From Micrococcaceae bacterium RIT 802 (GTDB lineage Bacteria > Actinomycetota > Actinomycetes > Actinomycetales > Micrococcaceae), in contig JAFEMX010000010.1 in assembly GCA_016892645.1 (NCBI GenBank), positions 92,982 to 156,981 on the forward strand: a DNA stretch of 64,000 nt. Reading direction: 5' to 3'. Position numbers and translations under genes: made by a program. The notes beneath the pieces are model-generated. The model was not told where the DNA came from. It saw only the letters and a program-made list of their open reading frames with translations, and made no database searches. Positions 51,833 through 61,945 of the stretch are shown in pieces. The first letter of the stretch is position 1; each line of letters starts with the position of its first letter.

Positions 51833-54109
51833 ATGAACGATTCGGTCCCCCCGCACGAGTCCGACGCCCCCGTCTCCTCCGATGCCACCGAGGCACCGCC
51901 GATCCCCGACGCGGTGGACCAGCCGGCGGACATCAGCTTCGACGAGCAGTTCTACCCCGCCCGCCCCCGCACGCTGCGGCCGAAGGCCCGGCGCCGGCAT
52001 TTCGTCCCCGACCGGCCACCCTTCGCCCCCGATGCCCGGAACCGGGTGTACGTCGAATGGCTGCGCAACCAGTCCATGCTCGGCGACGCCAAGACGCTCT
52101 CGCGCCAGCTCTCCGGGCAGGCGAGCATGTGGCAGAACGCGTACGCCCACCCGAACCCGCGCGCCGCTGTGGAGAAGGCCTCCGTCTGGTTCACCGCCTA
52201 TCCTCTGTCCCTGGTCACCCGGCCGGGACAGACCTTCCTGGCCGCATTGGGCGATGCCGACCTGTGGACCGCTTTCCAGCGCATCGGCATCAAGGGCATC
52301 CACATCGGGCCGGTGAAGGTCGCCGGCGGGGTGACCGGCTGGGACCATACGCCCAGCGTGGACGGGCACTTCGACCGGATCAGCATGGCCATCGACCCGT
52401 TGTTCGGGACCGAGGACGAGTTCCGGGCCATGTGCGAGACGGCGGCCGACCACGACGGCACCATCCTGGACGATATCGTCCCGGGCCACACGGGTAAGGG
52501 TGCCGACTTCCGGCTGGCCGAGATGAACTTCCGCGACTACCCGGGGATCTACCACATGATCGACATCCCCGAAGCGGACTGGGATCTGCTTCCCGATGTC
52601 CCCGAGGGCCAGGATGCCGTGAACATCGATGTCGCGACCGAACGGGCCCTCCAGCAGGCCGGATACATCATCGGCGAACTCCAACGTGTCATCTTCTACG
52701 AACCCGGTGTGAAGGAGACCAACTGGAGTGCCACTCCCCCGGTCCTCGACACGGAGGGCACCTACCGCCGCTGGGTCTACCTGCACTACTTCAAGGAGGG
52801 CCAGCCCTCCATCAACTGGCTCGACCCCACCTTCTCCGGGATGCGCCTGGTGATGGGCGACGCCCTCCACTCGCTGGTCGACCTGGGCACCGGTGCCCTG
52901 CGCCTGGACGCCAACGGCTTCCTGGGGGTGGAGAAGAGCAAGGAGGACACCCCGGGCTGGTCGGAGGGCCATCCCCTGTCCGCAGCGGCGAACCAGATCA
53001 TCGGCAGCATGGTGCGCAAGGTCGGCGGCTTCACGTTCCAGGAACTGAACCTGGGCATCGATGACATCAAGGCGACCTCGGCGGCCGGCCCTGACCTGTC
53101 CTACGATTTCGTCACCCGCCCGGGGTACCACCACGCCCTGGTGACCGCGGACACCGAATTCCTGCGCCTGACGTTGCGCTTGGCCCGGGAGATCGGCGTT
53201 GACCAGGCCTCACTGGTGCATGCGCTGCAAAACCACGACGAACTGACCTACGAACTGGTGCACTTCGCCAGCGCCCACAAGGACGACCTCTACGAGCTCG
53301 AGGGCCGGGAGTTCACCGGCGCTGAATTGGCGGCCCACGTGCAGCAGACCCTGCGCGACGGCATCACCGGGCCGGCGGCCCCCTACAACCTGGTGTTCAC
53401 CTCCAATGGCATCGCCTGCACGACCGCCAGCGTCATCACCGCCGTGCTGGGCATCACCGACCTGGAATCGATCACCACGGACCAGCGGGACGAGATCCGC
53501 AAGGTGCACCTGCTGCTGGCGATGTACAACGCCCTGCAACCGGGCGTCTTCGCGCTATCCGGATGGGATTTGTGCGGCATGCTGCCGCTCCCGCGGGGGA
53601 AGGTCGAGAAGCTCCTGTCCCGCGGGGACACACGCTGGATCCACCGCGGCGCGCACGACCTCATGGGATTCAATCCCAAGGCGGAGGAATCCACCTCCGG
53701 CATGCCGAAGGCCCAGGCGCTGTACGGGACGCTGGCCGAACAGCTCGAGGACGAGTCGTCCTTCGCCCGCCAGCTGGCGGGCATCCTGGCCGTGCGAGAG
53801 GAGCACGGTATCGCCAGCAGCGCCCTCGTGGACGTCCCGGATGTCTCGCATCGCGGCATGCTGGTCATGGTCCACCTGCTCGAGTCCGGCCGCCAGGAGG
53901 TCACGGTGTTGAACTTCTCCGGCCAGGAGGTCGCCGGGACCGTCCGCTCGGAGATGCTCGAACCCGAGTCGACGGTCACCGACGCCTTCACCGGGAATCT
54001 GGTCGGCACAGTGGACGACCTGTTCAGCTTCCACCTCCAGCTGGGCCCGCACGAGGGCACGGCGTTGCTGGTCGATGCGCCGGTCCCCGACGGTGCCGGG
54101 GCGGCCTGA
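51833..54109 (+). CDS. large GH13 alpha-glucosidase/trehalose synthase-like enzyme
   Basis: 758 residues with the GH13 (beta/alpha)8 fold. The nucleophile is Asp359 ([12 protein letters not shown]), the acid/base Glu404 (FTFQELNL) and the third carboxylate Asp469 ([10 protein letters not shown]). A beta-sandwich C-terminal domain follows from about residue 665. Closest in plan are maltose glucosyltransferases (TreS), but it is some 150 residues longer, with a 90-residue acidic and basic N-terminal extension. The reaction is probably on alpha-1,4 glucosides or trehalose. No other trehalose gene is nearby. GGAGACGAG precedes ATG. Confidence 0.8.
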   Translation: MNDSVPPHESDAPVSSDATEAPPIPDAVDQPADISFDEQFYPARPRTLRPKARRRHFVPDRPPFAPDARNRVYVEWLRNQSMLGDAKTLSRQLSGQASMWQNAYAHPNPRAAVEKASVWFTAYPLSLVTRPGQTFLAALGDADLWTAFQRIGIKGIHIGPVKVAGGVTGWDHTPSVDGHFDRISMAIDPLFGTEDEFRAMCETAADHDGTILDDIVPGHTGKGADFRLAEMNFRDYPGIYHMIDIPEADWDLLPDVPEGQDAVNIDVATERALQQAGYIIGELQRVIFYEPGVKETNWSATPPVLDTEGTYRRWVYLHYFKEGQPSINWLDPTFSGMRLVMGDALHSLVDLGTGALRLDANGFLGVEKSKEDTPGWSEGHPLSAAANQIIGSMVRKVGGFTFQELNLGIDDIKATSAAGPDLSYDFVTRPGYHHALVTADTEFLRLTLRLAREIGVDQASLVHALQNHDELTYELVHFASAHKDDLYELEGREFTGAELAAHVQQTLRDGITGPAAPYNLVFTSNGIACTTASVITAVLGITDLESITTDQRDEIRKVHLLLAMYNALQPGVFALSGWDLCGMLPLPRGKVEKLLSRGDTRWIHRGAHDLMGFNPKAEESTSGMPKAQALYGTLAEQLEDESSFARQLAGILAVREEHGIASSALVDVPDVSHRGMLVMVHLLESGRQEVTVLNFSGQEVAGTVRSEMLEPESTVTDAFTGNLVGTVDDLFSFHLQLGPHEGTALLVDAPVPDGAGAA

Positions 54110-54116
54110 GCCGGGC

Positions 54117-56222
54117 CTAGCGCGCCGCCCGCGACCGCCATAGCAGGTAGACGAAGTACGGCGTGCCGACCAGGGCCGTCATGATGCCTGCGGGGATCTG
54201 TGCCGGGGCGATCGCCGTCCTGCCGATCAGGTCGGCCAGGACCACGATGCAGGAGCCCAGCAGCGCCGCAACGGGCAGGACCCGGGAGTGCCGGGAGCCC
54301 ACCAGGCTCCGAGCGGCGTGCGGTGCGACCAGGCCGACGAAGGCGATCACGCCGACCGAGGACACGGCACCGGCCGTCAGCAGCACCGCCGTCGCGAGCA
54401 GCACCAGCCGCGAAGCGGTCAGCCTGATGCCCAGCACGCGTGGTGAATCGTCGTCGACGGCGATCAGGTCCAGGTCGCGGCGTAGGCCAGCCAGCACGGG
54501 AACGGCCACTGCCAGGGCGGCCAGCGGGGGGATGACCGAGGCGAAGGTCCGCCCGTAGGTTGACCCGGAGAGCCAGGTCAGCGCCTTGGTCTGGTTGTAG
54601 GGGTCCGTCGAGACCAGGAGCACCGCGATCAGGGCCGTCAAACCGGCGGAGACGCCGATGCCGATCAGCACCAGCCGGTTCTGCTGCAGCCCGCCGTGGA
54701 AGGCCAGCCCGAACACCAGCAGGGCGGTCAGCGCCGCACCGGCCAGCGACGAACCGGTCACCAGCCATGCACCGGCAGCCGGGATCGTGGTGATCACGAG
54801 GATGGCGCCGAGCCCGCCTCCGGCGGAGACGCCGATGATCCCGGGTTCGGCCAACGGGTTCCGTGACACGGATTGGATCAGCGTCCCCGCGATGGCCAGT
54901 GCGGCGCCGGCCAGGACGGCCGCTGCCATGCGGGGCATGCGGGTATTGAGGATGGCGGTGACCGTGGGGCCCGAGCGCTGCGTCGCCCAGTTGTACAGGT
55001 CGCCCAACAGGAGCTTGGCATCGCCGAGCAGGGCCCCGGCGCAGACCAGTCCCACGAGCAGCACCACCAGCGTCAGCAGCACGCCGAGGTGGACGGTGCG
55101 CGGCCGCAGCCGTGCCAGGGTGTCCCCCATCGAGCTCGTGCCCGCATCGGCCATCCGGTAGGCGAGCACCACGAGGAACATCGCGCCGAAGACCGTGGTG
55201 ACGGCCCCGGTCGGGACCTCCACGCCGGCGCGGGCGCCGAGGACCACGCGGACGACGACGTCGGAGCCGACCAGCACCACCGCCCCGCTGAGTGCCGAGA
55301 CCGGCAGCAGTGCCCGGTGCCGGGCCAGGCCGCGGACCCGTGGGGCGAGCAGCCGCACGATGGCGGGGGCGCAGAGACCGACAAAGCCGATGGGACCGGC
55401 GATGGTCACCGAGGAGGCGGCCAGCATGACCGCGAGCACGACGGCGACGACGCGTGCCACGCGCGGGTCTGCGCCGGCCAGCCGGGAGGCGTCATCGCCC
55501 AGGGTCAGCAAATCGAGGCGTCGGGCCAGCAGGAGCAGGCCCGCGCCGGCAAGCAGGATCACCGGTGCGAACTCGCGCAGGTCGGAGCTGCCGGTATGGC
55601 CAATGCTGCCGCTGCCCCAGGCCAGCAGTCCGGTGGTTTCCTGGCTGAAGAGCAGCAGCAGGGCCGAGGTCACCGAGGCCAAGCCCAAAGCGATAGCTGA
55701 ACCGGCCAGCACCAGCCGCATCGGCCCGCCGCTGCCGCTGGCCCCGGCCCCCGACAGCGCGATGACCAGGGCCGCCGCCGCGAGACCGCCGGCGAAGGCC
55801 AACCCGCCGGAGAGCAGCGACGGCAGGCTGACGCCGAAGGCCGCGACGGCGACGATGGCCAGGTGGGCCCCGGCGTCGACCGCGAGCGTGTCCGGCGACG
55901 CCAGGACATTGCGGGTGGCAGATTGCAGGGCCGCGCCGGCCATGCCCAGCGCCAGCCCGACCAGGACACCCGCGACCAGCCGCGGCATCCGGGAGGCGGC
56001 CAGCACGGCGGCCTGCTGGTCGTCGCCGGTCCCGAGCAGCAGGCCCAGCAGTTCGCGTGGGCCGACGGCCGCGGTTCCCTGGGTGAGGTGGACCAGGGCC
56101 AGGATCGCCAGGAGCGCGAGACCGCCGGTACCGATGGCCCACACGCCCACGCCGGGACGGCCCGCGGGCAGCTGCGCTGTGCTTCGGCCCGAGGTGGCGG
56201 CTCTGCTCGTCGTGATGGCCAC
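54117..56222 (-). CDS. fused FecCD-type siderophore permease (FhuB-like)
   Basis: 701 residues and about 20 membrane helices in two tandem FecCD permease halves, as in FhuB, so one chain supplies both permease subunits. Each half has the family patterns: GLALGMAGAALQSATRNVLASPDTL in the first, and ALAIAGTLIQSVSRNPLAEPGIIG in the second. It transports ferric siderophores across the membrane with the ATPase and binding protein encoded upstream. It begins 12 nt after the binding-protein stop, last in the operon. Confidence 0.92.
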   Translation of the reverse strand: MAITTSRAATSGRSTAQLPAGRPGVGVWAIGTGGLALLAILALVHLTQGTAAVGPRELLGLLLGTGDDQQAAVLAASRMPRLVAGVLVGLALGMAGAALQSATRNVLASPDTLAVDAGAHLAIVAVAAFGVSLPSLLSGGLAFAGGLAAAALVIALSGAGASGSGGPMRLVLAGSAIALGLASVTSALLLLFSQETTGLLAWGSGSIGHTGSSDLREFAPVILLAGAGLLLLARRLDLLTLGDDASRLAGADPRVARVVAVVLAVMLAASSVTIAGPIGFVGLCAPAIVRLLAPRVRGLARHRALLPVSALSGAVVLVGSDVVVRVVLGARAGVEVPTGAVTTVFGAMFLVVLAYRMADAGTSSMGDTLARLRPRTVHLGVLLTLVVLLVGLVCAGALLGDAKLLLGDLYNWATQRSGPTVTAILNTRMPRMAAAVLAGAALAIAGTLIQSVSRNPLAEPGIIGVSAGGGLGAILVITTIPAAGAWLVTGSSLAGAALTALLVFGLAFHGGLQQNRLVLIGIGVSAGLTALIAVLLVSTDPYNQTKALTWLSGSTYGRTFASVIPPLAALAVAVPVLAGLRRDLDLIAVDDDSPRVLGIRLTASRLVLLATAVLLTAGAVSSVGVIAFVGLVAPHAARSLVGSRHSRVLPVAALLGSCIVVLADLIGRTAIAPAQIPAGIMTALVGTPYFVYLLWRSRAAR

Positions 56223-56234
56223 GCGCTGGCGCGC

Positions 56235-57221
56235 CTAGGACTTCGCGGTCAGCGACGCGACGAGCGACTTCACGTACTGGGTCATCGACGACGGGCCGCC
56301 GAACATCCAGATGCCGTCATCCAGGCGGTAGACGTTGTCCGATTTCACGAACGGCAGTGACTTCCACACCGCGTTGTCCGCCAGGGCATCGGTGAAGTCC
56401 CCGTCGGCGTCGTTGGCGATGTAGACGAATTGGTCCGCATCGACGGTGGTCAGGCCCTCGACGTCGGTCTGGGCCAGGCCGTAGGCAGCGTCGCCCTTCA
56501 TGGTCCAGGCCGACTCCAGCCCGAGTTCGGTGTTGATGTCGGTCAGCAGCGAGCCCTTGGCGTAGGGGCGCACGGAGACCTGGCCGTCCGCAACCCAGCC
56601 GTCTGCGAAGGCGACGCGGGAGCCGTTCAATCCGGCATCGCGCAGCGCGGCCTTGCCGTCGGCGACTGCGGCGTCGTACTCGGCGATGGCTTCCTCGGCC
56701 TTGTCCTCGGTGCCGGTGGCCTTGGCGACCTGCTGGAGGTTGTCCTCGGCCTGCTGGATCTGGTGGCTCGCATCCGCGGACTTGACGACGATGACCGGGG
56801 CCAGGTCCTCCAGCTGCTTGATGACATTGTCCGAGAGGTCGTTCGTCGCGACGATCAGGTCCGCGTCCAGCGAGGCGACCGTGTCGAAGCTCGGCTCGCC
56901 GCGCGTGCCGATGTCAGTGACCGAGCCGTCCAGCGGCTCGGCCTTCACCCAGGCCCCGTAGCCCTTCACGTCGGCGGCGCCCACCGGCATCACCCCGAGC
57001 GTGACCAGGTTCTCCACGGCGCCCCATTCGGTGCCGACAACGCGCGTTGCCGGTCCATCGAGCTTGATGGTCTTCCCGCGGGCGTCGGTGAGGGAGATCG
57101 GACCCGAGGCATCCGGGGTGGCGGCGGCGGAGGCCTCCGACGTCGGGGCCTCCGTGGTGCCGCATCCGGCCAGCAGGAGGGCCGCGGTGGCGAGGACGGT
57201 GGCAGAGCGCAGGGCTTTCAT
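56235..57221 (-). CDS. siderophore ABC transporter substrate-binding lipoprotein
   Basis: 328 residues. Lipobox LLLAGC (Cys20) is followed by a type III periplasmic-binding fold with a long central helix: RVVGTEWGAVENLVTLGVMPVG near residue 60 and DLIVATNDLSDNVIKQLEDLAPVIVV. It captures a ferric siderophore and delivers it to the fused permease. It is the middle gene of the ATPase-binding protein-permease operon. Confidence 0.92.
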   Translation of the reverse strand: MKALRSATVLATAALLLAGCGTTEAPTSEASAAATPDASGPISLTDARGKTIKLDGPATRVVGTEWGAVENLVTLGVMPVGAADVKGYGAWVKAEPLDGSVTDIGTRGEPSFDTVASLDADLIVATNDLSDNVIKQLEDLAPVIVVKSADASHQIQQAEDNLQQVAKATGTEDKAEEAIAEYDAAVADGKAALRDAGLNGSRVAFADGWVADGQVSVRPYAKGSLLTDINTELGLESAWTMKGDAAYGLAQTDVEGLTTVDADQFVYIANDADGDFTDALADNAVWKSLPFVKSDNVYRLDDGIWMFGGPSSMTQYVKSLVASLTAKS

Positions 57222-57306
57222 GGGGATTCCTTGTGGTGGGGAGTGATGGGCGTGGTCGGGAAAGGTGGTCGGAAATTTGCTCGGGCACGTGGGTCATGCC
57301 CGCGGG

Positions 57307-58134
57307 TCAGACGGGCAGATGGCTGCGTTTTCCGACGGCGCGCGTGCGCAGCCTGCCGGTGAACGGATCCAGGTGCGTGACGATCTCGATGGCGTAGACC
57401 TCGCTGAGCAGTCCGGCGTCGAGCGACTCGTGGGCGGGCCCCGTCGCCACGATGTGCCCCTCGGAGAGTACGGCGACGGTGTCGGCAACGTCGGCGGCTT
57501 CGTCCAGATCATGCAGGACGACGCCGATGGCGACCTGGTGGTCGCGGGCCAGTTCGTGGATCAGGTCGAAGATCTCCACCTTGTAGCGCAGGTCCAGGTG
57601 GTTCGTGGGCTCGTCCAGCAGCAGAACCGAGGTGTCCTGGGCTAGGCAGCTGGCCAGCCAGACCCGCTGCAGTTGCCCGCCGGAGAGCTCGTGGACCCCG
57701 CGGCCCGCGAGTTCGGCAATGCCGGTCAGTTCCATGGCATGGTCCACGGCGGCGACGCCGTCCGGGTCCGCGGCACGCCAGCGTCCACGATAGGGGTGGC
57801 GGCCGAATTCCACGACATCGCGCACGCTCAACCCGTTGGGCACCGGGCGGCTCTGCGAGAGCAGGGTCACGCGCTGGGCGAACTCGCTGCGCTTGAGCGC
57901 CAGCGCGTCCGCTGCCCCGGTACCGTCGTCGAGGGCCACGCTGCCCGCCGCAACGTCGTGCAGCCGGGCCAAGGCGCGCAGCAGCGTGGATTTGCCGCTG
58001 CCGTTGGGCCCGACGAGCGCCAGGATGCGTCCGGGCTCCAGGCGCAGGTCGGCTCCGTGGACCACGGGGCGGTTGCCGTAGGAGAGGTCCACTCCCCTGG
58101 CCTCGAGCGCTGAGGGCGATTTGGATTGATTCAC
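57307..58134 (-). CDS. siderophore ABC transporter ATP-binding protein
   Basis: 275 residues of the FepC/FhuC class. Walker A is VGPNGSGKSTLLR, the signature LSGGQLQRVWLA and Walker B VLLLDEPTNHLD, with the switch His in VLHDLD. It powers the importer. It is the first gene of the operon and starts 9 nt downstream of an IdeR/DtxR-like box, so the whole system is probably repressed by iron. Confidence 0.93.
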   Translation of the reverse strand: MNQSKSPSALEARGVDLSYGNRPVVHGADLRLEPGRILALVGPNGSGKSTLLRALARLHDVAAGSVALDDGTGAADALALKRSEFAQRVTLLSQSRPVPNGLSVRDVVEFGRHPYRGRWRAADPDGVAAVDHAMELTGIAELAGRGVHELSGGQLQRVWLASCLAQDTSVLLLDEPTNHLDLRYKVEIFDLIHELARDHQVAIGVVLHDLDEAADVADTVAVLSEGHIVATGPAHESLDAGLLSEVYAIEIVTHLDPFTGRLRTRAVGKRSHLPV

Positions 58135-58143
58135 GGCACGATA

Positions 58144-58162
58144 TTAGCTGAGCCTTGCCTAA
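58144..58162 (-). promoter_or_regulatory. DtxR/IdeR-like iron box
   Basis: TTAGCTGAGCCTTGCCTAA matches the iron-box consensus TTAGGTTAGCCTAACCTAA at 15 of 19 positions. It ends 9 nt upstream of the siderophore ATPase start and would block its transcription when iron is plentiful. Confidence 0.75.
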
Positions 58163-58336
58163 TTTGTTGATTCGTGTCGGGATGGGTCGCCCCATCGCCC
58201 GGCTCCCCCAAATGGTTGCCTCTGCAAACCTTGACTCCGGGCCGCCCGGCTGGTCGGATGGGCGGACCGATGGATCGCACAGCGTGGTGCCGATCACCGC
58301 CGCAAGCGTGTGTTCCATGTCTTGAGGAGCAACAGC

Positions 58337-59737
58337 ATGAAGAAGGCTCGCATCACTGCTGCCGTATGTGCCACGGCCATGACCGGGGTCCTGCTGACGT
58401 CCGGCCAGATTCCCGCCACCACCACGCCATCCGCCGTCGCGGCCAGCGCCCCCGCGGCCCTCGCAAGCGCCAGGACCGACGGCGAGGCTTTGCAGCGCTC
58501 GCTGCGCGCAGCCCCCGAGGAAGGCCTGGAGACCCCGTTCGAGCAGAGCAACGGCTCACGCTGGACCAGCGTCGCCCAAGCCCGAAAGTTCAGGCACCAG
58601 CTCGACGCCGCCAGCGACCGGGTCACGGTCCAGACCGTCGGCCGGTCCGGCGACAGGCAGCCGATCGAGCTCGTCTCCGTCGGATTCCCGCGACCAAAGC
58701 CCCTCGCCGAGGCGGCGAAGGGTTCGGTCGTGCTGTTCAACTGCTCCATCCACGGCAACGAGCCCTCCGGCCGCGAGGGCTGCCTGCAAATGGCCCGCGA
58801 CATGTCCACCACCAACGATCCCAACTGGAAGCGCTTGCTGAAGCAGTCCACCGTGCTGTTCATCAACATCAATCCCGACGGCTGGAAGGCCAACACCCGC
58901 GGCAATGCCGACGGCGTCGACGTCAACCGCGACTTCCTCGGCCTGAAAACGCCCGAGGCCCAGACCCTCGCGAAGGTCATGCGGGACTGGAAGCCGGACG
59001 TCATGAACGACCTGCACGAATTCGGTCCCCGCGAGTACTACGACACCCAGGCTCTGGTGCTGTGGCCGCGCAACCGCAACGTCGATCCCCAGATCCACGA
59101 CCTGTCCCAGCGCATGGTCAACGACTACACCGGAGCCCAGATCGAAGCCGGCGGCCACAGCACCGGCATCTACGGCGAACTGGTCAAGGACGGCGTCGCG
59201 TTCCAGCAGATCGCCGGCGACCACCAGGCGCGCATCCTGCGCAACTACACCGGGCTGAAGCACATCACGGGCCAGTTGACGGAGACGGCTTCACGCGCCG
59301 TTCCCGACGACGCGGACCAGGGTGCCACCGCGGTGAACCGGCGCCGGGTCACCGACCAGTACGCCAGCGCGATGGGCTCCATGTCGATGATGATGGAGAA
59401 CCGCAGGCAACTGGCCCGGCAATCCGACCAGGCCGCCGAGCGCGCCACACAGGCCGGCGCCGACCGCTCCGGTGTCATCTACTTCTCCGGCCAGGACAAC
59501 ATGCTGCCCACCAGCTCGGCCGGCGTCGAGACCAACCCGATGTGCGGCTACCAGCTCACCGCGGCACAGCTGAAGGACACCCGCCAGACGATGAAGCTGC
59601 ACGGCATCAGCTGGACCAGGAACGACGACGGCGCGTACGTGAGCCTGGCCCAGCCGGGCCGGTCGCTGATCCCGCTGCTCTTCGACGAGCGGGCCGAATA
59701 CGGCATCACCGAGGCCGCACCGGTCACCCAGTGCTAG
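58337..59737 (+). CDS. secreted M14-family zinc carboxypeptidase
   Basis: 466 residues. A signal peptide (about 1-30) precedes a long helical linker and a carboxypeptidase domain with zinc ligands His139 and Glu142 (SIHGNEPSG) and NINPDGWKANTRGNADGVDV followed by RDF. DLHEFGP may supply a further ligand. Such M14 peptidases trim peptides outside the cell. ATG at 58337 has TTGAGGAG upstream. It is divergent from the siderophore operon, about 200 nt away. Confidence 0.85.
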   Translation: MKKARITAAVCATAMTGVLLTSGQIPATTTPSAVAASAPAALASARTDGEALQRSLRAAPEEGLETPFEQSNGSRWTSVAQARKFRHQLDAASDRVTVQTVGRSGDRQPIELVSVGFPRPKPLAEAAKGSVVLFNCSIHGNEPSGREGCLQMARDMSTTNDPNWKRLLKQSTVLFININPDGWKANTRGNADGVDVNRDFLGLKTPEAQTLAKVMRDWKPDVMNDLHEFGPREYYDTQALVLWPRNRNVDPQIHDLSQRMVNDYTGAQIEAGGHSTGIYGELVKDGVAFQQIAGDHQARILRNYTGLKHITGQLTETASRAVPDDADQGATAVNRRRVTDQYASAMGSMSMMMENRRQLARQSDQAAERATQAGADRSGVIYFSGQDNMLPTSSAGVETNPMCGYQLTAAQLKDTRQTMKLHGISWTRNDDGAYVSLAQPGRSLIPLLFDERAEYGITEAAPVTQC

Positions 59738-59758
59738 CCAGCTGATTCCCGCCGAAAC

Positions 59759-59791
59759 GTCGGTGGCCCCGCCCGGGGCCGCCGGCGTTTT
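59759..59791. terminator. hairpin with T-run between M14 peptidase and fadD
   Basis: Arms of 13 nt (59759-59771 and 59774-59786) pair fully with two G-U pairs around a 2-nt centre, followed by TTTT at 59788-59791 on the plus strand. It ends the peptidase transcript and may also serve the convergent ligase gene. Confidence 0.8.
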
Positions 59792-59792
59792 C

Positions 59793-61328
59793 CTATTCCC
59801 CCTCGGCGACGCTCCGACGCAGTTCGCGCTTGAGGATCTTGTGGCTGGGGCCCAGCGGGAACTCGTCGACGAAGCGGACGACCCGCGGGTACTTGTGCTT
59901 GGCGAGCCGTTCGCGCGCCCACTCGATGATGCCCTCCTCGGTGACCTCCCCGCCGTCGTGCCCAGTGTCGCGGATGACGACGGCGCAGACCTCCTCGCCG
60001 CGCTCCGCATCCGGGACCCCGATGACCGCGACCTGGGCGATGCCCGGGCAGCGCACGAGGACCTCCTCGACCTCGCGCGGGTAGACGTTGAAGCCGCCGC
60101 GGATGATGACGTCCTTGGTGCGGTCCACGATGGTGAGGAAGCCATCGTCGTCCAGAGTGCCCAGATCTCCGGTGTGGAACCAGCCGTCGATCATGGCTTC
60201 CGCGGTGGCCTCCTCGTTCCCGAGGTAGCCGGCGAAGACGTTGTGCCCGCGCACCAGGATCTCGCCGAGTTCCCCGTGCGGGACCGGGGACAGCGAGCCG
60301 GGGGTGTTGCGGTCGTTGACCAGCACGTCCACGCCCCAGATCACCGGGCCGACCGTGCCGGGTTTGACCCCGGAGCGCGGGTTGTTGGTGGAGACGACCG
60401 GTGAGGTCTCCGAGAGGCCGTAGCCCTCGTAGATGGTCACGTCGAACGCCGTATTGAAGCGCTCCATCACCGCCTGCGGCAGCGCGGCGCCGCCGGAGAC
60501 GCACAGCCGCAGCTTCGGCAGGCCGGCCTGGTCTTCCGCGGCGGCGAGCAGCTGGTGGTACATGGTCGGCACGCCGTGGAAGACATCGACGTGCTGGTCG
60601 CGGATCATCTGAAGCGCCGCCTCGCCGGAGAAGCGCGGCAGCAGCACCAGGGTGGCGCCGAGCCGGAACACGGCGTTCATGCTGGCGGTCTGCCCGAACA
60701 CGTGGAACAGCGGCAGGCAGCCCAGGGCGATGTCCTCGTGGTGGACGTCGTTGGCGTCGACGGCGGAGACCGTGGCGTTCATGACCATGTTCACGTGGGT
60801 GAGGATCGCGCCCTTGGGTTGCCCGGTGGTTCCCGAGGTGTAGAAGACGACGGCGGGGTCCTCGGCCTGGCGCGTCACGTAGGTGGCCAGCGGCTCGGCT
60901 GCCGTGGTGCCTTCGGGTGCGGCTCCGGCGTCCGGCCAGCTGCTGGTGAGCACCGGCAGGCCCAGCTCCGCCGCCGCGGGGCCGCCCACGGCCAGGAACG
61001 AGGGGTGGCAGATGAGCATCGTGGCGCCGCTGTCGCGCAGCACGTGCACGACCTCGGGGACGGTGAGCAGCAGGTGGACGGGCACGACGACGGCACCGGC
61101 GGCGAGCACCGCGTAGTAGGAGCGGGGGAAGTCCACGACGTTGGGGCTCATGATCCCCACGACGTCCCCGGCCGCCACACCGGAGGACCGCAGGGACGTC
61201 GCCTGGCCCAGGGCCTGGCGCCAGAGCTCGCCGTAGCTGTAGGACTCCCCCTCGCTGATCACCGCGGTCTCATCGGGGTACATGCGGGCGGATCCCTCCA
61301 AGATCGCGGCCAGGGACAAGGCGGTCAT
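59793..61328 (-). CDS. long-chain fatty-acid CoA ligase-like AMP-binding enzyme
   Basis: 511 residues of the ANL superfamily. The P-loop YTSGTTGQPKGAIL, YGLSETSPVV, GWFHTGDLG, DRTKDVIIRGGFNVYPREVE and the C-terminal GPSHKILKREL (catalytic lysine) are intact. It activates fatty or aromatic acids to acyl-CoA. ATG at 61328 overlaps the TetR stop by 4 nt. It is the last gene of the fad operon after the bifunctional beta-oxidation protein and TetR regulator. Confidence 0.92.
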   Translation of the reverse strand: MTALSLAAILEGSARMYPDETAVISEGESYSYGELWRQALGQATSLRSSGVAAGDVVGIMSPNVVDFPRSYYAVLAAGAVVVPVHLLLTVPEVVHVLRDSGATMLICHPSFLAVGGPAAAELGLPVLTSSWPDAGAAPEGTTAAEPLATYVTRQAEDPAVVFYTSGTTGQPKGAILTHVNMVMNATVSAVDANDVHHEDIALGCLPLFHVFGQTASMNAVFRLGATLVLLPRFSGEAALQMIRDQHVDVFHGVPTMYHQLLAAAEDQAGLPKLRLCVSGGAALPQAVMERFNTAFDVTIYEGYGLSETSPVVSTNNPRSGVKPGTVGPVIWGVDVLVNDRNTPGSLSPVPHGELGEILVRGHNVFAGYLGNEEATAEAMIDGWFHTGDLGTLDDDGFLTIVDRTKDVIIRGGFNVYPREVEEVLVRCPGIAQVAVIGVPDAERGEEVCAVVIRDTGHDGGEVTEEGIIEWARERLAKHKYPRVVRFVDEFPLGPSHKILKRELRRSVAEGE

Positions 61329-61945
61329 GCGGGGTCTCCGTTCGTGGGGTCCGGGCCCGTGGGCCCGGTGAGGATGCCGGCGACGGCGGAGCGCAGCACG
61401 TCCGTCGCCTCGGTGGCCGTCCGGCCCAGGTACTTGCGCAGCAGCTGCCAGCTGGCCCAGTCCGCAACGACGGTCAGCGCCAGCAGCCTCCGTTCCCGCT
61501 CCGCCGCCTCCAGCCGGGCCAGTTCGGGGGCGAAGACGCGTTCGGCTTCCGCGCGGATGCGTGCAAGGTTCTCCCGCAGGTTGGCCTGGAGCACCGGGGA
61601 GAACGGGCGCTGCACATCGGCGGCGCGGGCCAGCGGTGCCAGGGCCTCGAGCAGGGTGGCGCGCTGGTGGGCGTAGGCGGCCAGGCGCCGATCCAGCGGC
61701 TGGTCGACGTCGATCGGCACGGTGGCTGCTTCCTGGCCCTCCAGTTGCCTGCCGGCGGAGGCGGCCATGACCGCTTCCATGTCGGCGAAGTGGCCCCACA
61801 GCGTGCGCGGGGAGACCCCCGCCCGCTCGGTGACCTGGCGTGCGGTGGGCTTGAGCTCTCCGTCGGTGATCAGGGCCAGGTGGGCATCGACGATGAGCGA
61901 GCGGGTGCGTTCGGCGCGGGCGCTGCGCCCATCGACCTCGTTCAC
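61325..61945 (-). CDS. TetR-family regulator inside the fad operon
   Basis: 206 residues. The N-terminal helix-turn-helix is LKPTARQVTERAGVSPRTLWGHF and a helical ligand domain follows. It overlaps the upstream beta-oxidation gene and the downstream acyl-CoA ligase by 4 nt each, so it is co-translated with them and probably represses the operon, being relieved by an acyl-CoA. Confidence 0.88.
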   Translation of the reverse strand: MNEVDGRSARAERTRSLIVDAHLALITDGELKPTARQVTERAGVSPRTLWGHFADMEAVMAASAGRQLEGQEAATVPIDVDQPLDRRLAAYAHQRATLLEALAPLARAADVQRPFSPVLQANLRENLARIRAEAERVFAPELARLEAAERERRLLALTVVADWASWQLLRKYLGRTATEATDVLRSAVAGILTGPTGPDPTNGDPA

